Shown here: piece after piece, positions 50,568 through 58,908 of the stretch
Numbering within the stretch: position 1 is the first letter of the stretch
Layout: every line of letters starts with the position of its first letter
Source: Myxococcota bacterium
GTDB lineage: Bacteria; Myxococcota_A; UBA796; UBA9615; JAKLKC01
Length of the DNA stretch: 64,000 nucleotides
Direction of reading: 5' to 3'
NCBI GenBank assembly: GCA_023150875.1
Contig: JAKLKC010000001.1
Coordinates: 62,001-126,000 of the forward strand
Program-made: the position numbers and the translations under genes
Notes under the pieces: generated by a model
Seen by the model: the letters and a program-made list of their open reading frames with translations, nothing else
Told to the model about the DNA's origin: nothing
Database searches by the model: none

Positions 50568-53129
50568 ATGACCCAGCCCGCAGAACGCCCCTTCGTCGGC
50601 CGGACCGACTCCCTGCTCGCCCTGCGTGAGGAGAAGTCCCACGCCGCCGCCGGACCACGCTTCGTGCTCCTGTCCGGGGGGCTGGGTTCGGGGCGGAAGC
50701 GGCTGGTGGGTCGCTTCATGGAGGAGGTGGTCCCCGAGGCCATCGCCGTACGCCTCGCCCCCGCCGAGGGGGAGGACGGCGTCCGCACCCTCCTGCGCCT
50801 GTACGGCACCTTCGTCGCCTCCCTCGCCCGGGGCGACTCCGTGGGGGGCCGCGCCCTGGACGCGCTGCGCTCCGCCGCCGAGGCGGCCGACGAGAGACGG
50901 AAGGCGTGGCTGGAGGGGCTGGTGGCCACCGTCCAGAAGGCCAGCGGCCGGCCCCAGGGCGAGAACCTGCAGATCCAGCTCCCCCGGGACAACCCCTACC
51001 TCGCCCTGGTGGAGGGGATCGGCGCAGTGGCGGCGAAGGTGCCGGTGGTCCTGGAGCTCCAGGACCTCCTGCACTCCACCTCCCCGGCGTTCTGGGCCGC
51101 CCTGTCCGCCCTCTTCGCCGAGGCACGGTCCCGCGGCCTGCCCCTGCTGGCGATCCTCAGCGCCGGCGAGAGCGGGTTCTCCGGCGCTCCCGACGAAGCC
51201 CAGCCCGGGCCCGCGACCTGGCTCCACGACCTCACCCGGGCCACCGAGCCCCGGGTGATCGACCTGCCGCCCTTCACCCTGGCGGAGGTGGAGGACCTGC
51301 TCCGGGTGACCTACCGGCCCCACGCCTTCCCGGAGGGGTTCGCGGAGCGCCTGCTGAAGCTCACCGGGGGTCGCCCCGGGGTCCTGGCCGAGGTGCTCAC
51401 CCACCTGGAGGACGACGAGGACATCGTCTCCGACGCCAGCCGCGGGTACTACCTGGACACAGACCTGGACGACCTCGCCTGGGACGCCCTCGTCCCCTTC
51501 CCCTGGGAGTCGGCGGAGGGAGGGGAGCCCACCACCGCGGACGAGGCCACCCGGGACCGCATGGCCCGGGCCCTCCACGTCGCCGCCATCGAGGGGGAGG
51601 TCTTCTCGTCGGGGGTGCTGGCGGAGGCCCTGTCCCTCTCCCGGGACGAGGTCGACGACCTCCTGGACGAGATGCCCGGGGTCGTGGAGGAGGTCCAGTT
51701 CGTCGAGGCCGCCAACACCTGGCTCTACCGCTTCCGGCGGACCTTCTACCGGGACTGGTTCCTGCGGAACCCCCCGGGGGGGAAGGTGGAGCGGGACCTG
51801 CCCGTCCAGATCGCCGGGATCCTGGTCCGGGGTTACGCGCCGGTGGTCTTCGACTACCTGGCCCGGGCGGCGCGGCTGTTCTCCGAGGCGGGGGAGCGGC
51901 GGAAGGCCCAGAACCTGCTGACCCTGGCCCTCACCGCCGACCGCCCGGAGGTCGCCCGCTTCGGCCTGGAGGTCCTCGAGGAGAGGGCCGACGTCCCCTT
52001 CCCCACCGGCCTCGCCTCGCTGGCGTTCACGGGGGTCGCGGACCGGGCCGTGAACGCGCTGGCGGACGCCGAGGCCGAGGACTTCGTCTCCCGGGCCGAG
52101 CGGTACGCCGACCGGGCCGGGGACGGCGCCGCCCGCGACTTCGCGCGCCTGCTCCGCAGCCGCCTGGCGCTGCGCCGAGGGGATCTCCCCGGCTCCCGGC
52201 AGCACGCCGAGGCCGCCCTCGCGGGCGCCGAGGCGCGGCGCGACGCGGTGAGGCAGGCCGAGGCCCTCAACCAGCTCGCCATCCTCTCCCTCCACGCCCG
52301 GGACCTGGAGGCGGCCCGGAAGGCCGTCGACCTCGCCGGAAAGGCGAGCAACATCCCCCCGGTCCGCGCCCACACCCTCTTCGTGAAGGGCCTGCTCCAG
52401 AAGGCGGACCGCAAGGTCGGAGGAGCCGCCGACAGCTTCCGCCAGGCCGCCGACCTCGCCCTCCAGACCGGGAACCTGGCCCTGGTGCTGGAGGCCACCG
52501 TCAACGCCGGCGAGGCGCTGCTGATCTCGGGCCGACCCAAGGAGGCCGCCAGGGCGCTGCGGCAGGCGCGGCAGATGACCCGCGGCTCCCGGAGCCCCAG
52601 GCGGGACCGGGGGATCCTCCAGCTCCTGAGCCAGGCGGAGGCCGCCGCGGGCAACCCCGCCGAGGCGCTGGATCTCGCCCAGGAAGCCCTCCAGCTCACC
52701 CGGGACCTCGGCCTCAAGCAGCAGGAGCAGATCGACCTGTACCACTGCGGCCTGTTCAGCCTCGCGGCGGGCCGCGAGGAGGCGGACAGCTACCTCAAGG
52801 AGGCCGCCCGGGTGGCCCGCGAGAACAAGGACCGGGCCATCCTGAAGGAGGTCCTGTTCAACCACGGGCAGCTCCTCCACTCCCGGGGCGACGATCCCCA
52901 GGCCATCGCCGCCCTGGAGGAGGCCCTGGGCCTCTGCCGCGAGCTGAACGACCGCTGGAAGGCCAACCGCTCCCAGCTCGTGCTGGGAATGGCCCACGAG
53001 CGCGCCGGGCAGCGGGACCAGGCCCTCGTGCGCTACCGGGAGGCGCTGGCGGGGCTGGAGGGCCCCACCGCCGCCGACGAGAAGAAGCGGCTCGAGCAGA
53101 AGGTCCTGGAGCTGGAGGCCACCGCCTGA
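50568..53129 (+). CDS. AAA/STAND-like ATPase domain with TPR array; Walker A degenerate
   Basis: 853 residues. The N-terminus (RPFVGRTDSLLALREE) is typical of AAA-16/STAND proteins with a FVGR motif. The P-loop, however, reads GGLGSGRKR (residues 37-45): the Walker Lys is Arg43 and the Ser/Thr is Lys44, so ATP hydrolysis is doubtful. A winged-helix-like region follows. From about 420 onward is a TPR superhelix with many A-rich helix pairs. Such proteins act as signalling scaffolds or transcriptional regulators, but no DNA-binding domain is seen. An in-frame GTG at 50493 lies inside the -10 box, supporting the ATG at 50568. Confidence 0.82.
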   Translation: MTQPAERPFVGRTDSLLALREEKSHAAAGPRFVLLSGGLGSGRKRLVGRFMEEVVPEAIAVRLAPAEGEDGVRTLLRLYGTFVASLARGDSVGGRALDALRSAAEAADERRKAWLEGLVATVQKASGRPQGENLQIQLPRDNPYLALVEGIGAVAAKVPVVLELQDLLHSTSPAFWAALSALFAEARSRGLPLLAILSAGESGFSGAPDEAQPGPATWLHDLTRATEPRVIDLPPFTLAEVEDLLRVTYRPHAFPEGFAERLLKLTGGRPGVLAEVLTHLEDDEDIVSDASRGYYLDTDLDDLAWDALVPFPWESAEGGEPTTADEATRDRMARALHVAAIEGEVFSSGVLAEALSLSRDEVDDLLDEMPGVVEEVQFVEAANTWLYRFRRTFYRDWFLRNPPGGKVERDLPVQIAGILVRGYAPVVFDYLARAARLFSEAGERRKAQNLLTLALTADRPEVARFGLEVLEERADVPFPTGLASLAFTGVADRAVNALADAEAEDFVSRAERYADRAGDGAARDFARLLRSRLALRRGDLPGSRQHAEAALAGAEARRDAVRQAEALNQLAILSLHARDLEAARKAVDLAGKASNIPPVRAHTLFVKGLLQKADRKVGGAADSFRQAADLALQTGNLALVLEATVNAGEALLISGRPKEAARALRQARQMTRGSRSPRRDRGILQLLSQAEAAAGNPAEALDLAQEALQLTRDLGLKQQEQIDLYHCGLFSLAAGREEADSYLKEAARVARENKDRAILKEVLFNHGQLLHSRGDDPQAIAALEEALGLCRELNDRWKANRSQLVLGMAHERAGQRDQALVRYREALAGLEGPTAADEKKRLEQKVLELEATA

Positions 53130-53199
53130 GCGCCGGTCCCCGACCCGTCCCGTCCCGTCTCCCCTCCACCTCCCTCCTCCCCGCCCTCCACCGGGCGCT

Positions 53200-53224
53200 G
53201 CCCCGCTCCGGCCCGCCGCGGGGC
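53200..53224 (+). terminator. Possible terminator hairpin after the P-loop/TPR gene
   Basis: GCCCCGC (53200-53206) and GCGGGGC (53218-53224) pair perfectly over an 11-base loop. No U tract follows, though an AT-rich patch begins about ten bases later. Confidence 0.3.
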
Positions 53225-53230
53225 CTGCGT

Positions 53231-53277
53231 GCCTTGCGAAATCATTAATACTATCCAGTAGATACAGGTTCGCAGGC
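53231..53277. promoter_or_regulatory. AT-rich patch enclosed by an inverted repeat
   Basis: GCCTTGCGAA (53231-53240) and TTCGCAGGC (53269-53277) are inverted repeats with one bulge, enclosing about 28 AT-rich bases that stand out sharply here. The block ends 13 bases ahead of the -35 box at 53291. It may be an UP-element with an operator, or a protein-binding site. Confidence 0.45.
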
Positions 53278-53290
53278 GACCGGCCTCACG

Positions 53291-53319
53291 TTGACGGTCC
53301 CGGGGACCGATGTTACCGT
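53291..53319 (+). promoter_or_regulatory. Promoter with internal palindrome for the transglutaminase/TPR operon
   Basis: TTGACG (53291-53296), 17-base spacer, TACCGT (53314-53319). The spacer region contains CGGTCCC-G-GGGACCG, perfect apart from its central base, followed by GATGTTAC as in the promoter at 4467-4495. Confidence 0.6.
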
Positions 53320-53374
53320 GCGTGGGAGGGGCCGCGGTCCCCGCGCCCCCGCCTCCTCTCCCCCGGAGGCCCGT

Positions 53375-56300
53375 GTGCGTACCGCCCTTCGCGGTCGTCC
53401 CGAACTCGGCGTGCCGAGCGTGCTGCTCGGGATGCTGCTGGCGGTGCTGCTGGCACCCGTCGCCGCGGGGGCGGCGGATCCGGTGGACGCGGCCCTCGCC
53501 CTGGACGCGTCGGGACGCCACCAGGAGGCCCTCGCCCGGCTGCTGCGCCTCACCGTGGACGGGCCCGCTGCCCAGGCGGCGAGGGCGGCGGCGGCGGCGG
53601 CGCGGATCCAGGTGGAGCGCCGGGATCCGGAGGCCGCGGAGTCCCTGGCCCGGACCGCGCTGGGCCGGGATCCGGGCCTGGCGGAGGCGAGGCGGGTGCT
53701 GGCCCGGATCGCCCGGGAGCGGGGAGATCCGGCGGCGGCGACGGTGGAGCTCCGGGCCGCGTTGGAGGAGACCGGCGATCCCGGGATCGCTCGGGAGCTG
53801 GCGGAGGCCCTGCTGGCGGACGCCCGCCCCCGGGAGGCCGCGGACGTGCTGGCGGGACCCGCCGGCGCGCACCCCGAGGACGGCGAGACCCACGCCCTCC
53901 TGGGACGCGCCCGGGCGGCTTCGGGGGACGCCGCGGGGGCGGAGGCGGCCTTCGCCCGGGCCGCGGGGGCGGTCGGGACCCCGGCCCCGGTGCGCCTGGA
54001 GGCGCTGGTGGCCCTCGGGCACCTCCGTCTGGGAGGGGGGGATCCCGAGGGGGCGAGGGGGGCGTGGCTCCGGGCGCTGGAGCTCGACCCCGCCGACGAG
54101 GCCGCCGCCCGGGGCCTCGCCAGCGTGGTCCCCGATCCCAGGCTGCGGGCCGCGATGGTGGACGCCCTCCATCCCGCCCCGGGGGACCTCACCGCGGTCG
54201 ACCTGGCGGGGATCGCGTCCCTGCCCCAGCCCGGGGTGGCCCTCCCCGCCCAGGTGGTCCTGGACGAGCGCGTCTTCGCCGTCGATGGCGAACGCCTGGC
54301 CCGCCGGACGGTGCATCGGATCGTGAGGGTCGGCACCGAGGCGGGGGCCCGGTCCCTCTCCGAGCTCTACCTCCCCTTCGATTCGGCGGCGGAGGAGCCG
54401 GTGATCCACCGGGCGCGGACCGTCACCCCCGACGGGGCTGAGCACGTCTTCGACCGGAGCACGGCCTTCCGGACCTCGCCGCCCGGGCGGGAGGAGGGGG
54501 GGCTGCACACCGATCAGAGGCTGCTGGTGCTGGCCCTTCCCGCCGTGCACGCCGGCAGCGTGCTGGAGGTGGTGGTCACGTTCGTCAGCCGGGGCCCCCT
54601 GCCGCCGGTGCGCTGGTCCGACGAGATGTCGGCCCTCCACCCCTTCCCCGTGGGCCTGGCGCGCTACGTCGTCCGCCTCCCGCCGGGGCTGGAGGCGCGG
54701 TTCTCCCTCCCCGCGGGTTGGACCGAGGTGAGCGAGGGGGCGACGGCGGGCTCGCCGCCGGGGCGGGTCTTCGAGAGGCGCGCGGTGCCCGCATTCGGCG
54801 CGGAGGACGCCATGCCCCCCGCGGACGTCGTGCACCCGGGGGTGGTGGTGACCCCCGCGGTGGGCTGGAGGGAGGTGGCCTCCTGGTTCCACGCCGGTTT
54901 CGCCCCCCGCACCTACGCCAGCGCCGAGGTGGCCGCCCGGGCGCGGCGGGCGGTGGAGGGGGCGGGGAGCGACCGGGAGAGGGTGGCCCGGATCCTCCAC
55001 GCCGTGGAGCGGGACGTGCGTTACGTGGGGCTGGAGTTCGGCGAGGGCGCCTTCGTCCCGGTACCGGCCCACGAGGTCGCCACGCGCCGAATGGGGGACT
55101 GCAAGGGCAAGACGGCCCTGCTGGTGGCGATGCTGGACGTGGTGGGGATCCGGGCGGTCCCCGCGCTGGTCCGCTCCGGCGGACCCGCGGACCTGGACCG
55201 GGGATCGCCGGCGGTGCGGCAGTTCAACCACGTCGTGGCGTGGGTCCCCGACGTGGAGGGGGGGCTCTTCGTGGACCCCACCTCCCGGGACGGCACCGTC
55301 GGCGTGGTCCCCCCCGGGATCGCCGGGAGGGAGGCCCTGATCGTCGACGGTGGGACCGGAAGCGCCCGGCTCCTGAGGATCCCGGCCCCGTCGGCGGAGG
55401 ACCACCGCTTCGAAGAGTCGGTCCGCATGCGCCTGGCCGAAGACGGGACGGCCTCCGGCGAGGAGGTCACCGTCGCCACCGGCTGGCTGGGCGCGATCTA
55501 CAAGGACCTGTACCGCTCCCTGGGCACCCCCGAGGTCCGGGCCCGGATCCGCCCCTACGTGGACTCCTACTACGGGGAGGGTTCCCTGAGGGAGCTGGAG
55601 GTCCTGGACGCCGATCGGCCCGAGACCGACTTCCACATGCGGCTGACCTTCGACGGGGGGAGACCCGCGGCGGCGGCCCGGGACCGGCTGCGGCTGGACC
55701 TCCCGCCGGACTTCCTCGAGGAGACCCTGCGGGTGCCCGGGAAGCCCGCCCGGCGGTGGCCGGTGTGGCTCGACGTGCCCCGGCAGGTCCGGCGCGTCGT
55801 CCACGTCACCCTGCCCGAGGGCTGGGCGATGCCCCGGGTGCCGGATCCCGTCGTCCGATCGGGCCCCGCGGGGACCTATGCCCTGACGGTGCAGGCGCGG
55901 GGAAGAGAGGTGGAGGTCGCCTACGCCCTCACGCTGCGGGAGGTCCACTTCCCCGCCGAGGCCTGGCCGGGCTTCCTGGCGTTCGTGGACGACGTGAGGG
56001 CCGCGAGCCGCCTGGTGCTGAACTTCGCCCGGGACGACTCCCGGGCGGACCTGGCCCACCTGGAGGACCGGCTGGAGGTCAACCCGGCGGACGCCGAGGT
56101 CCTGTACCGGGTGGGCCTGGTGCACCTCCGTTGGGGGCGGTTCGAGCAGGCCGTCCAGGCGTTCCAGCGGTCCCTCGTCATCGACCCCGGGTCGGTGGCG
56201 GCGCACATCAGCCTCGCCAGCGCCCTGGAGTCCCTGGAGCGGATCCCCGAGGCCATCGCGGAGCTGAGGTGGGTGGTGGATCGGCGTCCCCGGGACTTCC

Positions 56301-56467
56301 GGTCCTGGACGCGCCTGTCGACCCTGTGCGAACGTCAGGGGGATCTGGACGCGGCGGTGGAGGCGCTGGAGCGGTCCGTGGCCGCGAACCCCTACCTCGA
56401 CGAGACCCGCCACCAGCTCGTCCGCGTGACCGCGCTCCGGGACGCGCTGACGGAGGAACACCCCTGA
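53375..56467 (+). CDS. Exported DUF3857/transglutaminase-like protein with TPRs
   Basis: 1030 residues. Signal peptide (LLAPVAAGAA). An Ala-rich TPR-like helical region runs from about 35 to 230, a DUF3857-like beta domain from about 280 to 440, and a transglutaminase-like domain has the triad Cys576 (MGDCKGKT), His619 (FNHVVAWV) and Asp634 (FVDPTS). A DUF2569/DUF3858-like region and C-terminal TPRs (about 890-1030) follow. Members are thought to be periplasmic peptidases or cross-linkers. GTG at 53375 has GGAGG six bases upstream; the TTG at 53291 is the -35 box, not a start. It overlaps the next gene by four bases. Confidence 0.88.
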   Translation: MRTALRGRPELGVPSVLLGMLLAVLLAPVAAGAADPVDAALALDASGRHQEALARLLRLTVDGPAAQAARAAAAAARIQVERRDPEAAESLARTALGRDPGLAEARRVLARIARERGDPAAATVELRAALEETGDPGIARELAEALLADARPREAADVLAGPAGAHPEDGETHALLGRARAASGDAAGAEAAFARAAGAVGTPAPVRLEALVALGHLRLGGGDPEGARGAWLRALELDPADEAAARGLASVVPDPRLRAAMVDALHPAPGDLTAVDLAGIASLPQPGVALPAQVVLDERVFAVDGERLARRTVHRIVRVGTEAGARSLSELYLPFDSAAEEPVIHRARTVTPDGAEHVFDRSTAFRTSPPGREEGGLHTDQRLLVLALPAVHAGSVLEVVVTFVSRGPLPPVRWSDEMSALHPFPVGLARYVVRLPPGLEARFSLPAGWTEVSEGATAGSPPGRVFERRAVPAFGAEDAMPPADVVHPGVVVTPAVGWREVASWFHAGFAPRTYASAEVAARARRAVEGAGSDRERVARILHAVERDVRYVGLEFGEGAFVPVPAHEVATRRMGDCKGKTALLVAMLDVVGIRAVPALVRSGGPADLDRGSPAVRQFNHVVAWVPDVEGGLFVDPTSRDGTVGVVPPGIAGREALIVDGGTGSARLLRIPAPSAEDHRFEESVRMRLAEDGTASGEEVTVATGWLGAIYKDLYRSLGTPEVRARIRPYVDSYYGEGSLRELEVLDADRPETDFHMRLTFDGGRPAAAARDRLRLDLPPDFLEETLRVPGKPARRWPVWLDVPRQVRRVVHVTLPEGWAMPRVPDPVVRSGPAGTYALTVQARGREVEVAYALTLREVHFPAEAWPGFLAFVDDVRAASRLVLNFARDDSRADLAHLEDRLEVNPADAEVLYRVGLVHLRWGRFEQAVQAFQRSLVIDPGSVAAHISLASALESLERIPEAIAELRWVVDRRPRDFRSWTRLSTLCERQGDLDAAVEALERSVAANPYLDETRHQLVRVTALRDALTEEHP

Positions 56468-58875
56468 GCCCCTACTGCCGCCTCGTCTTCCCGGTCACCG
56501 CCGCCGCGGTGGCCGTCCTCGGGATCTCCGCCTGCGCCCACCTCCCCCGGGGCGCCGGGAGCGGGCTGCCCCCGGTGCGGGCCCGTGCCGTCGAGCTCCC
56601 CTACGACGCGGGGGCCGAGACGGCGACCACCTACCGGGTGCTCAGCGAGACGGTGCTGACCTTCGAGAGGGGCGAGGGGAGCACCGAGCGGCTCTACCAG
56701 AGGGACGAGGCCGTCTTCGACGCGGTCCTCCGCCCGGATCCCGGGATCGGGCGCCGCATGGTGCTGGAGGTCAAGCAGCTCCGGGTGGGGATGGAGGGCC
56801 CGGATCCCGCCCCCGAGACCCTCGCCCTGGAGCGGACCGCCGCGGGCCGGCACCTGCTGGTGCTGGTCTCGCCGGACTGCGGGTCCAAGCAGGTCCTGGG
56901 GCTGGAGAGGCTCTTCGACGACCGGACCGCCGCCCGGGGCCTGGACTCCTTCCTGCTGCCCCTCCTCCCCTGCGTCCCCCAGGGCACCGTGCAGCCCGGG
57001 GGGCGCATGACCGACCCGACACGGACCTACCGGGCCGCGGAGGACGGGGACGCGGAGACCTCCTGGGACGTGGACTGGCGCCTCTTGGGGCACGAGAGGG
57101 GAGCGGAGCCGCGGGTGGCGCGCTTCGCCGCCACGGGGACCGCCCGCACCCGGGAGTCGGGGGAGAGGGACGGGCAGGAGATCGAGCTGACGGTGGAGGG
57201 GCCGGTGGAGGGGTGGCTGCGGTGGCGGGCGGACCTGGCGCGGCCCGAGGCCATGGAGCTGCGGGTGTCGGGACGGGGCCAGGTGACGATGGTGGACCCC
57301 GTCGCCGGCGAGAGCCGGGAGATCCCGGTGCACTCCGAGCAGACCTATCGGGTCGAGAGGCTGGAGGCATTCCCGGCGGCCGAGGCCACGGCGCCGTCCC
57401 CGGACGAGGAGGCCCTGTTCGCGGTGGGGGAGGGCATGGCGCTGCTCCAGGCGGACCGGTTCGCCGAGGCGGCCTCGCGGCTGGAGGCGGCCCTCGCGTC
57501 CCCCCTCCCCCTGCGACAGGAGCTGATCGCCCGGATCTCCCTGGGGACGGCCCTCTACCTCCAGGGTCGGCCGGACGAGGCGCTGCTCCACCTGGACCGC
57601 GCCCTCCAGGTCGCCCCGAACCACCCCCTGGCGCTGAAGGTCCGGGATGCGGCCATGGCCATGGCCCTGGGGGGGCAGGCGGCGCCGGGCGAGGACGCCC
57701 GGTCCCCCGAAGCCACCGTACGGGGGTTCATCCAGGCCTGCTTCTCCGCCGACGGCGCGGCGCGGACCCGCTGGTTCTCCCGGCGGATCCCCGAGGCGCT
57801 GGTCCGGAACCGGGTCGCGCCCCTGTGGGACCTGGGTTCGGGGCTCGGGAGCGAGGCCCAGCGGCGCTCGGCGGCGGCGATGGTGGAGGCGTCGGTCCGG
57901 GTGGACGTGAGGGAGGAGACCCGGGGCACGGCCCGGGTGGAGGTGACCGGGGAGCCGGGGGCGGGCGCGCCCCTCCACCTGGTGTTCTACCTCGTCAAGG
58001 AGGACGAGCGGTGGGCCATCCTCGCCACCGAGGGCCCGGCGGGGGCCCTGATCCTGGCCACCCTGCTGGGTGCGTCGGAGACGGCGGGGGACGAGGAGCT
58101 GTCCACCCTGCTGCGACTCGTCGAGGAGAACCTGGGGGAGGTGGGCGCCGGCGGGCGCTACGAGGGGTTGGACCTGCTGTCGTGGCAGGGCGTCCCCCTC
58201 CTCGCCCGGGCGAGGTTCGCGCGGGGGCTCATCGAGCTGGGCCTGGCCGAGGGGGCCGAGGTCCCCACGCCCGCGGCGCTGGAGGCAATGCGCCGGGACG
58301 ACCCGGGGGGGATCCCCACCCGCTACCTGGAAGCCATGCTGCGGGCGTCCCGGGGGGAGTCGGCGGAGGCCCGGGCCCTCCTGGAGGGCCTCCGGGCCGA
58401 GGGGATCCCCCTCGGCTCCGTCGAGTACCAGCTCGCCCGGCTGATGCTCCGGGGGGGCGAGAAGGAGGCCGCCGCGGGCCTGCTGGAGGGGCTGCGGAGT
58501 CGGGACGGGGCGAGCTGGGACGTGCTCCACAGCCTGGGGGACGTGTACGGGCAGTCCCGGGACTACGACCGCGCCGTGGCCTCGTACCGGGCCGCCTTGG
58601 AGGTGGACCCGGGCCGCGCCGTCACCCTCAACAACCTGGCCTGGCAGTATGCCCAGCGGGGAGAGAACCTGGACGAGGGGATCGCCCTGGTGACCGACGC
58701 CATCAGCCAGGAGCCCGACAACGTCGCCTTCCTGGACACCCTCGCCGAGCTCCTCTACCGGAAGGACCAGCCCCGGGAGGCCCTGCGGGTCATCGAGCAG
58801 GCCCTCACCCTCCAGCCCGGCGCGGTCCACCTGCTGGAGCAGAGGGACCGGTTCCGCGAGGCGGCGCGGCGCTGA
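56464..58875 (+). CDS. TPR lipoprotein, probably started at CTG
   Basis: 803 residues if begun at CTG 56464. That start gives a proper lipoprotein signal ending ISAC (Cys24), has GGAGGA five bases upstream, and overlaps the upstream stop as CTGA. The nearest standard start (GTG 56509) would leave too short a signal. The N-terminal 300 or so residues are beta-rich. From about 320 onward are TPR-like helices, ending in clear TPRs (RAVTLNNLAWQYAQRGENLD). A NTF2-like block (ATVRGFIQACFSADGAART) lies in the middle. It probably forms a periplasmic complex with the transglutaminase-like protein. Confidence 0.82.
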   Translation: MSPYCRLVFPVTAAAVAVLGISACAHLPRGAGSGLPPVRARAVELPYDAGAETATTYRVLSETVLTFERGEGSTERLYQRDEAVFDAVLRPDPGIGRRMVLEVKQLRVGMEGPDPAPETLALERTAAGRHLLVLVSPDCGSKQVLGLERLFDDRTAARGLDSFLLPLLPCVPQGTVQPGGRMTDPTRTYRAAEDGDAETSWDVDWRLLGHERGAEPRVARFAATGTARTRESGERDGQEIELTVEGPVEGWLRWRADLARPEAMELRVSGRGQVTMVDPVAGESREIPVHSEQTYRVERLEAFPAAEATAPSPDEEALFAVGEGMALLQADRFAEAASRLEAALASPLPLRQELIARISLGTALYLQGRPDEALLHLDRALQVAPNHPLALKVRDAAMAMALGGQAAPGEDARSPEATVRGFIQACFSADGAARTRWFSRRIPEALVRNRVAPLWDLGSGLGSEAQRRSAAAMVEASVRVDVREETRGTARVEVTGEPGAGAPLHLVFYLVKEDERWAILATEGPAGALILATLLGASETAGDEELSTLLRLVEENLGEVGAGGRYEGLDLLSWQGVPLLARARFARGLIELGLAEGAEVPTPAALEAMRRDDPGGIPTRYLEAMLRASRGESAEARALLEGLRAEGIPLGSVEYQLARLMLRGGEKEAAAGLLEGLRSRDGASWDVLHSLGDVYGQSRDYDRAVASYRAALEVDPGRAVTLNNLAWQYAQRGENLDEGIALVTDAISQEPDNVAFLDTLAELLYRKDQPREALRVIEQALTLQPGAVHLLEQRDRFREAARR

Positions 58876-58908
58876 TCCCCTCCGCCCGCGAGGCGGGGGG
58901 CCGGGCGG

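Noticed and set aside
53291-53374. TTG at 53291 as start codon of the transglutaminase-like gene
   Set aside because: That TTG belongs to a good -35 box with a -10 box 17 bases on. The GTG at 53375 has GGAGG at proper spacing and opens the signal peptide.
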